A DNA stretch of 29,486 nucleotides from JBBINE01 sp037444025 (GTDB taxonomy: Bacteria; Patescibacteriota; Minisyncoccia; UBA6257; HR35), in contig JBBINE010000013.1 in assembly GCA_037444025.1 (NCBI GenBank), forward strand, positions 1 to 29,486, given 5' to 3'. Under the pieces are notes generated by a model that worked only from the letters and a program-made list of their open reading frames with translations, made no database searches and had not been told where the DNA came from. A program made the translations under genes and the position numbers. Shown piece by piece: positions 22,965 through 29,486 of the stretch (positions are counted from its first letter, which is position 1; each line of letters opens with the position of its first letter).

Positions 22965-24581
22965 ATGAATCTTGCAACCTTAGAAAAAAAAATAAAAAAA
23001 CTTTTAAAAAAAGATTTGGATAAGGAAACCATAGAAGAGATGAGATTCTTTTTAATTAAAGAAAAAGATTTGGGTGATTATTCAACCAATTTGCTTTTCT
23101 TGTTACAAAATAAATATTCCTCAGATAAAATAAATCAAATTATTGAAAAAATAAAAAATCATTTTTATCAAAATTTTAGTTCTATTGAAAGAGTAAACAA
23201 CTATTTAAATTTTAAGCTTAATGATTACACCTTGATAAAAATTTTACGACAAAAATATAAAACCATTTTTTCAAAAAAAAATTTTTCTTCTCTCAAAAAA
23301 AATAAATCCCGATCCTTCAAAATAAACATTGACTATGTTTCTGCTAACCCTACCGGTCCTCTCACTTTAGCTAATGCTCGCGGAGCTGCTTTGGGTGATG
23401 TTCTAGCTAATATCCTTAAACTTTATGGCCATAAAGTAACGAAAGAATATTATGTTAATGATCGAGGCACCCAAATAGAATTATTGGGAAAAACAATTTT
23501 AGCTCATTGGGGTAAAATTAGTTTTGAAGACAATTTTTACCAAGGATATTATTTAAAAGAAATAGCCGAAAAGTTAAAAAATAAAACTAACTTAGATAAA
23601 CCTCAAAAAATTGGAAAAATAGCTAGTGATTATATCCTAAAAAATTATATAAAACCGACCTTAAGAAAATTTGGCACTTTTCATGATTTTTTCTTCTTTG
23701 AATCAGAGCTTTACCAAAAAGGATTAAAAGAAAAAATACTAAAAAAACTTAAACGAGAAAATATGCTTGAAGAAAGAGAGGGAGCTGTTTATCTCCTTTT
23801 AACCAAATTGGGTGAAGAAAAAGATGAAGTTTTGATTAGAAGCAACGGAGAACCTACTTATTTCTTTTCTGACTTACTTTATCATTACTATAAATTTTTT
23901 ATAAGAAAATTCAAGATAGTTATTTTGATAGTCGGAGCTGATCATTTAAACGAAGTTAGAAGACTTAAACAAGCACTCAAAATTTTCAAAATAAGAAATT
24001 ATCAATTTCAATATATTCTAATGCAATTTGTTCATCTTAAAAAAGGCGAAGAACAACTCAAAATGTCAAAAAGAAAAGGTGTTTTCATTACTTTAGATGA
24101 ATTAATAAATCTGGTTAAAGCAGATATAGTTAGGTTTTTCTTTCTTCAAAAATCTCCTGAAATAACTATTGAATTTGACCTCAGCTTAGCTCAAAAACAA
24201 TCAGAAGAAAATCCTTATTGGTATGTTCAATACGCCCATGCTCGACTTTGTAGCGTTTTGGAAAAAGCTAAAAAGATGAAATTATCTTGGTTAAAAGTTA
24301 ATCCTCAAAAAATAGCTTTTGATCTTCTTAAAATAGAAGAAGTCAAAGAAATAATAAGAGACATAGCTAAATTTGAAGATGTTATTAATATAGCCAATAA
24401 AGATTATCGAGTTAATATTTTAATTGAATATATTATTGGCTTATGTAAAAAAATTCATAGTTTTTATGAAAAAGAGAAAATAATTCCAGATAAAAACAAA
24501 CTAGCATTTACCGACTTCTTAATTGCTTTTCTTAGATTTTATTTTTTGATACTGGGCATAAAACCTATTAAGAGAATATAA
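22965..24581 (+). CDS. argS: Arginyl-tRNA synthetase
   Basis: Charges tRNA-Arg (class I). At 538 aa it has the N-terminal tRNA D-loop-recognition domain (about 1-110), then IDYVSANPTGPLTLANARGAALGD, where the HIGH motif of most ArgRS (HVGH) reads TLAN (134-137), and EYYVNDRGTQIELLG. KMSK is intact (366-369), followed by the DALR-type anticodon-binding region ending in FLILGIKPIKRI. CPR ArgRS proteins often lack the histidines in this motif, so I take it as a lineage trait rather than a defect. It follows the reverse gyrase stop by 2 bp, so one transcript is likely. Its last 63 bp overlap the convergent PAP2 gene. Confidence 0.95.
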   Translation: MNLATLEKKIKKLLKKDLDKETIEEMRFFLIKEKDLGDYSTNLLFLLQNKYSSDKINQIIEKIKNHFYQNFSSIERVNNYLNFKLNDYTLIKILRQKYKTIFSKKNFSSLKKNKSRSFKINIDYVSANPTGPLTLANARGAALGDVLANILKLYGHKVTKEYYVNDRGTQIELLGKTILAHWGKISFEDNFYQGYYLKEIAEKLKNKTNLDKPQKIGKIASDYILKNYIKPTLRKFGTFHDFFFFESELYQKGLKEKILKKLKRENMLEEREGAVYLLLTKLGEEKDEVLIRSNGEPTYFFSDLLYHYYKFFIRKFKIVILIVGADHLNEVRRLKQALKIFKIRNYQFQYILMQFVHLKKGEEQLKMSKRKGVFITLDELINLVKADIVRFFFLQKSPEITIEFDLSLAQKQSEENPYWYVQYAHARLCSVLEKAKKMKLSWLKVNPQKIAFDLLKIEEVKEIIRDIAKFEDVINIANKDYRVNILIEYIIGLCKKIHSFYEKEKIIPDKNKLAFTDFLIAFLRFYFLILGIKPIKRI

Positions 24582-24983
24582 AATAAAATTGATGAGCAGA
24601 GCTATTATTATTCCTGCCAAAACATCGACTTGTCGATGAGCTAAAGAAGCAATACTCAAAATAGCTATCCCAATAGAAAAAAGAGTAAGAATTAAACCTA
24701 AAGTTAAGTTTTTACCCCAAAAAAGAAAAGCCAAGGAAAAAGCAATGGTTGTATGTGAAGAAGGAAAACTTCCCCAAAATTCCCTCCCGTAATACCAAGT
24801 CATTGGACGTAAAGAGGGAAATAAAATTTTTATCACAAAAGGAATACAGAGTGCCAAAATAAAAACAACTAAAGTTTCATAAAAAAATTTTTTATTTCTT
24901 TGAATCAAAAGATAAATCAGAACAAACAAAAAAATAAAAAGAAGCAAGAAATCTCTTATTTGGTTAAAAACCATAAAAAGCAT
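24519..24983 (-). CDS. PAP2-superfamily membrane phosphatase
   Basis: A 154-aa polytopic lipid-phosphate phosphatase, possibly acting on undecaprenyl pyrophosphate or phosphatidic acid. Motif C1 is KILFPSLRP (KxxxxxxRP). Motif C2 is FPSSHTT (PSxH). Motif C3 ends HRQVD (HxxxD), but the Arg of the consensus SRxxxxxH is not there (sequence SIASLAH). About five transmembrane segments. The start at 24983 follows an extended -10 (TGT-TAGAAT, 24998-24993) by 9 nt; a second Met is 3 codons in. It overlaps the 3' end of argS tail to tail by 63 bp. It neighbours the flippase gene, consistent with envelope lipid-carrier recycling. Confidence 0.85.
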   Translation of the reverse strand: MLFMVFNQIRDFLLLFIFLFVLIYLLIQRNKKFFYETLVVFILALCIPFVIKILFPSLRPMTWYYGREFWGSFPSSHTTIAFSLAFLFWGKNLTLGLILTLFSIGIAILSIASLAHRQVDVLAGIIIALLINFILYSLNRFYAQYQKIKSKKSN

Positions 24984-25019
24984 TTAATACTTATTCTAAC
25001 ATAATTTTTTAATTAAAGT

Positions 25020-25025
25020 TATAAT
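25020..25025 (+). promoter_or_regulatory. -10 box for the flippase gene
   Basis: A perfect TATAAT ends 8 nt before the ATG at 25034, and no Shine-Dalgarno is present. Transcription would start at or next to the start codon, giving a leaderless mRNA. The -35 region is not convincing. Confidence 0.4.
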
Positions 25026-25033
25026 TATTAGTA

Positions 25034-26479
25034 ATGATAAAAAAAATAGTCAATTTTTTTTGGAAAAATTATAGTGAAGAACAGAGAATTGTAAAAAATT
25101 CTTTCTGGATAGGTTTTTCTAGATTTGGTGGCAGTGTTATGAGAGCTATTTTAGTGATTTATTCTTTTAGAATTTTAGGACCAACATTGCAGGGCAGTTT
25201 TTCTTTAGCCATGAACTTTGTTCTCATTTTCTCTTTTATTATTGACTTTGGCTTAACAGCTATTCTTATTAGAGAGATTCTACAAAACCAGGAAAGAAAA
25301 AGAGAGATTTTAGGAAATTCCATGATAGCTGTTTCTTTTCTTATTTTAATTGCTCTATTTTTTATCAATTTAACCAAAGGAATATTTTTAAAAGATTCAT
25401 TAGCTATAAGTTTAACAATAATTTTAAGTTTGTTTTTAATTTTTGACACTTTGAGAGAATTTTCTTATGCTCTTTTTAGAGCTGAAGAAAAAATGGAATA
25501 TCAAGGAATTACCCACCTGATTACTAATTTTTCTCTTTTAGTATTAGGAATCTGTTTTTTAAATATCAATGCTTCCCCACTTTATCTGGCTTATGCTTAT
25601 TTAATTAGCGGATTTTTTGGATTTTTAATTACTTTCTTTTTATTAAGAAAGGAAATTTTCTTTAATTTTTTCAAGTTTTTTAATTTAAAGATAATTCTTT
25701 CCCTAATTAATAAAAGCTGGCCTATAGGTATTGCTAATTTTTTATTTTTAATTTTAACTTATTTAGACAGTATAATCATAGGTTATTTTCATTCTGCCAA
25801 AGAAGTAGGACTTTATAATGCTACGGTTAAAATTTCTGAGTTTTTATATTTCTTCCCTGCTGCTATTGCTATGGCTATTTTCCCTATTCTAAACAAAAAA
25901 TTAAAAAACAATGAAAATTTAAGCGATGTTTTGTCTTTCGGTATTCAGTTTGCTATCTTTATTTCTTTACCAATTTTTATTGGTATTTTTATCCTAGCTC
26001 CTGAAATTATAAAATTAATTTTTGGAAAAGAATATTTGCTTTCTTATCCAGCCTTAAGATTTGTCAGTTTTACCATCCCTTTGAATTTTATATTACTTAT
26101 CTTTATAGATGTTTTAATTGCTTTGGATAAAAGAAAAGAACTTTTACTTTATGATTTTTTTGTTGTCTTAATAAACTTTATTTTAAACATAATTTTTGTT
26201 CCTAGATTTTCCTATTTTGCTTCAGCCTTAATTATGTCATTTACTGTTTCGCTTTCTTTGATTTTTACCTATATAATATTAAGAAAATATCAAAAATTGA
26301 AATTAAAAAATATTCAAATATCAAACTATCTTCTGGTTAGCTTTTTAATGGGCATTTTAGTTTATTTTTTACCCTCATATCTATTAGTTAAAGTTATTTT
26401 AGGAGCATTATTTTACTTTTTTATTTTGTTTTTACTTAAAGATCAAATCTTAACAAACTCAATTAATAAACTCAAATAA
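25034..26479 (+). CDS. Wzx-like polysaccharide/lipid flippase (MOP superfamily)
   Basis: A 481-aa membrane protein with about 12-14 predicted transmembrane helices, belonging to the polysaccharide-transporter branch of the MATE/MOP superfamily. Family features include the N-terminal NSFWIGFSRFGGSVMRAILVIYSFRILGP...G.FS and the mid-protein YLDSIIIGYFHSAKEVGLYNATVKI, then LAPEIIKLIFGKEY. Such proteins flip undecaprenyl-linked glycans across the membrane. No glycosyltransferases are adjacent, so the substrate is unknown. It is divergent from the PAP2 gene (50-bp spacer). Confidence 0.87.
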   Translation: MIKKIVNFFWKNYSEEQRIVKNSFWIGFSRFGGSVMRAILVIYSFRILGPTLQGSFSLAMNFVLIFSFIIDFGLTAILIREILQNQERKREILGNSMIAVSFLILIALFFINLTKGIFLKDSLAISLTIILSLFLIFDTLREFSYALFRAEEKMEYQGITHLITNFSLLVLGICFLNINASPLYLAYAYLISGFFGFLITFFLLRKEIFFNFFKFFNLKIILSLINKSWPIGIANFLFLILTYLDSIIIGYFHSAKEVGLYNATVKISEFLYFFPAAIAMAIFPILNKKLKNNENLSDVLSFGIQFAIFISLPIFIGIFILAPEIIKLIFGKEYLLSYPALRFVSFTIPLNFILLIFIDVLIALDKRKELLLYDFFVVLINFILNIIFVPRFSYFASALIMSFTVSLSLIFTYIILRKYQKLKLKNIQISNYLLVSFLMGILVYFLPSYLLVKVILGALFYFFILFLLKDQILTNSINKLK

Positions 26480-26496
26480 AAAATTAAATATTAGGA

Positions 26497-26529
26497 CAAA
26501 ATTATTTTCCTTAAATCCAAAATTATTTT
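26497..26529. repeat. Short direct repeat in the convergent spacer
   Basis: CAAAATTATTTT occurs twice (26497-26508 and 26518-26529), 21 bp apart, between the convergent flippase and pilin-LamG genes. No clear terminator hairpin with a T tract is seen in this 111-bp spacer. The repeat may be chance in A/T-rich DNA. Confidence 0.35.
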
Positions 26530-26590
26530 AACATAAAATAAAAATTGCGATTTTGTGCAACAAGAGTTATAAATTTAGCAAAAAATTTTT

Positions 26591-27823
26591 CTATTTTGAA
26601 TTTTGATATAAAGTTTTTATTTCTTCTACGGATAAAACTCTATTATAAATCCTAACTTCATCAATAAAACCGTTAACATATCCTGAATTCGACCAACTAT
26701 TTTTACCTATAACCAAATTGCTAGAATGAGTTATAGAGGGTGAGTTGTAACTATTTTTTAAATCCTCATTAATATATATTTTAGAAGTATTTCCATCCCA
26801 AGTTCCAACTATAAAATACCATTCATTAGTAGTAAGTGGATCAACACTCATACATTGGTATATCGCATTAGGATTAATCCTAGCTATACCAATTGTCGGT
26901 TTACCAGAAGTAGCTTTTAAAAAAAATGTATAACCTTTATAATTTCCACCGTATTTACTAACGAGCATTGGTCCCCAACCAGTAGAAATAAGACTATTCA
27001 TTTTCACCCAAACAATAATCGTTAATTGAGAAGGTTCTAAAGATGATGAACTAGAAACATTTACATAATCATCCACCCCATCAAAACTTAAAGCTTTTCC
27101 TACTTTACCATCAACCCATTGAGGATTATTATATAAAGTTCCATGATTATTGTTACCTGAAAGATCATAAGCTATAGTTCCTGTTCCTTCATCAAATGAC
27201 CAATATCCTACTAAACTTTTATCTCTACCTCCTCCATCTTCTATAGCTAAAGGCGTTATTTTTTTATTACTTCCTACTTCATAAACATTCCAGCTTGTTC
27301 CTCCATCTTGTCCTGCTAGACTATTGATATTTTTATTATTTTCATTTTCTAAAGAAGCTGTTAATTCATAACTTCCTCCTGTAACAAAAGTATAATAATA
27401 AGGAGGTTTATTTACAGGATCAAGAGGTAATTGAGAAAGATTAACAAGAGGATTTTGAGAAAAAGGTAGAGGAATCCAGCCTGTGCCATCTATATTGGTC
27501 GGTGTAGCTGAACAATGATAAGACCAACCTGAAGGTAAAGGAGGTAGTTGAGAAAACCAAGTTCCACAAGTAGAAGAAGTATCAGGTAAAGAAAGATAAA
27601 CAACCTGAGAAGAAGCATAATTTAGTTCGTTAAAATAAGAATCATTAGTTTCCATAGTTAAGAAAAGCTTGTCTATATTATTAAGATCTGCAACTCTCTT
27701 TGTGTCTCTCAGTTTAGCAAAGATTTCTGTAGGTTTAAGAATAATAACTAAAACTCCTGCTAAAATACCGATAATAGAGAGGACAATTAAAAGTTCGATG
27801 AGAGTGAAGGAACGATGTTTCAT
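26591..27823 (-). CDS. Type IV pseudopilin fused to a LamG/concanavalin-like domain
   Basis: A 410-aa exported protein. The prepilin signal MKHRS-FTLIELLIVLSIIGIL (Phe6 at +1, Glu at +5, Ser at -1) and the pilin core to about residue 195 closely match the gene at 8064-9920, including YLSLPDTSSTCG, NIDGTGWIP, LPLDPVN, YYYTFV, YELTASLE and YEVGSNKKIT. From about 203 to 405 lies a LamG-type jelly roll: SLVGYWSFDEGTG, LSGNNNHGTLYN, GKALSFDGVDDYVNV, a WVK strand, NEWYFIVGTWDG and FIDEVRIYNRVLSVEEI. Such domains bind glycans or protein surfaces, so an adhesin role is likely (inference). The frame is open to 27889, but the prepilin motif fixes the start at 27823. It lies after rplK, 55 bp away. Confidence 0.87.
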   Translation of the reverse strand: MKHRSFTLIELLIVLSIIGILAGVLVIILKPTEIFAKLRDTKRVADLNNIDKLFLTMETNDSYFNELNYASSQVVYLSLPDTSSTCGTWFSQLPPLPSGWSYHCSATPTNIDGTGWIPLPFSQNPLVNLSQLPLDPVNKPPYYYTFVTGGSYELTASLENENNKNINSLAGQDGGTSWNVYEVGSNKKITPLAIEDGGGRDKSLVGYWSFDEGTGTIAYDLSGNNNHGTLYNNPQWVDGKVGKALSFDGVDDYVNVSSSSSLEPSQLTIIVWVKMNSLISTGWGPMLVSKYGGNYKGYTFFLKATSGKPTIGIARINPNAIYQCMSVDPLTTNEWYFIVGTWDGNTSKIYINEDLKNSYNSPSITHSSNLVIGKNSWSNSGYVNGFIDEVRIYNRVLSVEEIKTLYQNSK

Positions 27824-27878
27824 ATTTAAATTTATCTTTTTTATCTTTATTAAGTCATTAAAGAATAAAAAATATTTT

Positions 27879-28301
27879 TTATTTTTCAATTACTACTCCC
27901 ATTGATCTTGCTACTCCTTGTACAATATTCATAGCTTTTTCAATATCTTTAGTATTTAAATCATTTAATTTTTCTTCAGCTATTTTTCTTAATTGTTCTT
28001 TTGTAAGTTTACCTACTATCTCTTTTCCTGCTTGAGAAGAACCTTTTTCGAGTTTTAATTCTTTTTTTATAAGATAACTAATTGGTGGTTTTTTAAGTAT
28101 AAAAGAAAAAGTTCTATCCTCATAGATAGTAATTTCTACAGGAATTTGAGCTCCTTCCATTTCTTTGGTTTGTTGGTTGAATTGATTACAAAAATCACCA
28201 ATGTTAATTCCATGTTGAGCTAAACTAGGACCTAAGGGAGGAGCTGGAGTTGCTTTTCCCGCTTCTACAATAAGCTTAACTACTGCTTTGATTTTTTTCA
28301 T
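27879..28301 (-). CDS. rplK: Ribosomal protein uL11
   Basis: 50S stalk-base protein that binds 23S rRNA in the GTPase centre. Signatures: KLIVEAGKATPAPPLGPSLAQHGINI, FSFILKKPPISYLI, and the C-terminal domain ending in VQGVARSMGVVIE. Length 140 aa is normal. Its start overlaps the nusG stop by 4 bp. In most bacteria rplA follows; here a pilin gene follows instead. Confidence 0.96.
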   Translation of the reverse strand: MKKIKAVVKLIVEAGKATPAPPLGPSLAQHGINIGDFCNQFNQQTKEMEGAQIPVEITIYEDRTFSFILKKPPISYLIKKELKLEKGSSQAGKEIVGKLTKEQLRKIAEEKLNDLNTKDIEKAMNIVQGVARSMGVVIEK

Positions 28302-28843
28302 GTTCTTTTAGCTTGAAGAAAATCAATTTCGACTGGAGTTTCTCTATTCATAATAGGAACCAAAACTTTTAATGTTTGTTTTTCCCTATCAATTTCTATT
28401 ATTTTACCTTTTAAACCCTTGAAAAGTCCTTGGGTAATTTCTATTAAATCCCCTAAGTTAAATTCAGTTTCTATTTTAGGAATATCTTTATTCATTCTAC
28501 TAAAAATTTCTTTTAATTCTTCTTCATCAATAGGCATAGGAGTGGTACCCAAACCTACAAAACCTGTAACCTTAGGAGTATTTCTAATAATATACCACGA
28601 ATCATCAGTAATAATCAAATCTACCAAAACATATCCTGGATAAATTTTTTGCTCTACTAGTTCCCGTTTGCCATCTTTTATAGTCCAAACTTTTTCTTTA
28701 GGAACAATAGCATTAAAAATTTTATCTTTCAAATCAAAAACCTCAGCTCTTTTCATAATAGCCTCAGCTACTATTTCTTCATATCCCACGACAGTATGAA
28801 TAGCATACCAGGCTCTCCCTAAATTTAATTTCTGTTTAGGCAT
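28298..28843 (-). CDS. nusG: Transcription elongation factor NusG
   Basis: Binds RNA polymerase and couples it to ribosomes (through S10/NusE) or Rho. The NGN domain is visible: RAWYAIHTVVGYEE, KIYPGYVLVDLI, WYIIRNTPKVTGFVG. The KOW domain is LGDLIEITQGLFKGLKGKIIEID near residues 128-152. It has 181 aa, the usual size. Its ATG shares one base with the secE stop (TAATG), and its stop overlaps rplK. Confidence 0.96.
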   Translation of the reverse strand: MPKQKLNLGRAWYAIHTVVGYEEIVAEAIMKRAEVFDLKDKIFNAIVPKEKVWTIKDGKRELVEQKIYPGYVLVDLIITDDSWYIIRNTPKVTGFVGLGTTPMPIDEEELKEIFSRMNKDIPKIETEFNLGDLIEITQGLFKGLKGKIIEIDREKQTLKVLVPIMNRETPVEIDFLQAKRT

Positions 28844-29025
28844 TATTTCAAAGAAAGAATAATTTTAACTAAAATACTATCAACTAAACCATAAATTAAA
28901 ACAAAGATTGATGAAAAAATAATAATTTCTAAAGTAAGCCTTAAGGTATCTTCCCTTGAAAGCCAACGAACTTTTTTCAACTCATCGATTAAAGATTTAA
29001 AATATTTTAAAGTTTTTTCTCTCAT
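28843..29025 (-). CDS. secE: Preprotein translocase subunit SecE
   Basis: A 60-aa single-span subunit of SecYEG. The amphipathic helix YFKSLIDELKKVRWLSREDTLRLT with the conserved KKVRW/W.S core precedes one transmembrane helix (about 33-56). Conserved order secE-nusG-rplK supports the call. Its ATG overlaps the stop of the upstream clp gene by 4 bp, which is not a usual neighbour. Confidence 0.94.
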   Translation of the reverse strand: MREKTLKYFKSLIDELKKVRWLSREDTLRLTLEIIIFSSIFVLIYGLVDSILVKIILSLK

Positions 29026-29486
29026 CTTCTTTTGCTAATTTCTAATTGATTATTTTTTATTTTTAAAATAATGGATTGCCCACTTTTTACTTTTTGAGCA
29101 ATGATCATCTCTGCTAAAGGATTAAGAATATATTTTTGTATAGCTCTTTGAAGTGGACGAGCTCCATAAATTTCATCAAATCCTTTTTCTACCAGAAGAT
29201 CTTTTAGTTCGTGATTAAATTCTACCTGAATTCCTCTTTCCTCTAAACGATGTTTAGTTTTTTCCAATTGCAATTCAACAATCTTATAAAGATCTTCTTT
29301 ACTTAAAGGTTTAAATACAATAATTTCGTCAATACGGTTAAGAAATTCGGGTTTGAAAAAATCTCTTAGCGCTTTTTGGATTTTATCTTCATAGTCACTA
29401 AAAGCTTTATTTTCTTCCGCGCTAAACCCAATAGAACCCATTTTCCTAAACAAATAACTACCTATATTAGAAGTCATAATAATAAT
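29022..29486 (-). CDS. Clp AAA+ ATPase (ClpB/ClpC type), C-terminal part
   Basis: Only the last 154 codons are in the window; the gene continues past the right edge (the frame is open to base 29486, reading IIIMTSNIGS). Visible parts of the second AAA+ module are sensor 1 (MTSNIGS), the arginine-finger region FFKPEFLNRIDEIIVFKPL, and the D2 small domain with GARPLQRAIQKYILNPLAEMI. These fit ClpA/ClpB/ClpC; the rest of the protein would be needed to decide between the disaggregase ClpB and the protease partner ClpC. It overlaps secE by 4 bp. Confidence 0.9.
   Translation of the reverse strand: MIIMTSNIGSYLFRKMGSIGFSAEENKAFSDYEDKIQKALRDFFKPEFLNRIDEIIVFKPLSKEDLYKIVELQLEKTKHRLEERGIQVEFNHELKDLLVEKGFDEIYGARPLQRAIQKYILNPLAEMIIAQKVKSGQSIILKIKNNQLEISKRR

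Noticed and set aside
1..29486. CRISPR arrays, insertion sequences and rho-independent terminators
   Set aside because: No regularly spaced repeats, transposase-like proteins or GC-rich hairpins followed by T tracts were found on either strand by eye.
1..29486. Alternative genetic code with UGA as glycine
   Set aside because: Several genes end properly at UGA (for example rplU, through the ATGA overlap with secA), and conserved glycines are not encoded by UGA.

Overview
This window is about 29.5 kb of very AT-rich, densely packed bacterial DNA. It most likely comes from a thermophilic member of the Candidate Phyla Radiation (Patescibacteria), probably Parcubacteria-like. That placement is inferred from several traits. 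Gene ends overlap by a few bases or are separated by a few bases. Shine-Dalgarno sequences are almost absent. Arginyl-tRNA synthetase carries a 'TLAN' version of the HIGH motif. There is a small CxxC...HxxC protein of a kind common in CPR genomes, and several genes for VirB2/TrbC-like pilins. The S10 and L11 ribosomal operons are cut short. UGA reads as stop, so this is not the Gracilibacteria/Absconditabacteria code. The strongest lifestyle signal is a full-length reverse gyrase, the hallmark enzyme of (hyper)thermophiles.

Layout: 1-1040 (-) is serS, cut by the window edge, divergent from an FtsQ-like gene (1066-1749 +). A 56-aa zinc-ribbon-like gene (1762-1932 -) has a long structured leader and diverges from khpA (2127-2450 +). 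From 6849 down to 2447 (-) lie tRNA-Ser(UGA), tuf, rpsJ, rplC, rplD, rplW and an AAG-type DNA glycosylase, which replaces the expected rplB. Upstream on the same strand is a long run: rplM-rpsI-ftsW-murG-(98-aa membrane protein)-rplU-secA-(pilin/beta-propeller fusion)-pyrD. Still further upstream are an anchored alpha/beta hydrolase, three VirB2/TrbC-like pilin genes and a ParB-domain gene (16218-19410 -).

The ParB-domain gene diverges across a 39-bp, 100 % A/T spacer from the reverse gyrase gene (19450-22962 +). Reverse gyrase is followed after 2 bp by argS. A PAP2 phosphatase gene (-) overlaps the 3' end of argS and diverges from a Wzx-like flippase gene (+). The right end (-) carries the 3' part of a clp ATPase, secE, nusG, rplK (with no rplA after it) and a second pilin fused to a LamG-like domain.

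Themes: translation, secretion (SecA, SecE), envelope and division (FtsQ, FtsW, MurG, flippase, PAP2), surface display (two modular pseudopilins and a cluster of T4SS-like pilins) and DNA topology/repair (reverse gyrase, AAG). No CRISPR array, insertion sequence or gene-free stretch above 300 bp was seen. The longest spacers are about 194 bp (1933-2126, regulatory) and 216 bp (6550-6765, tuf promoter).
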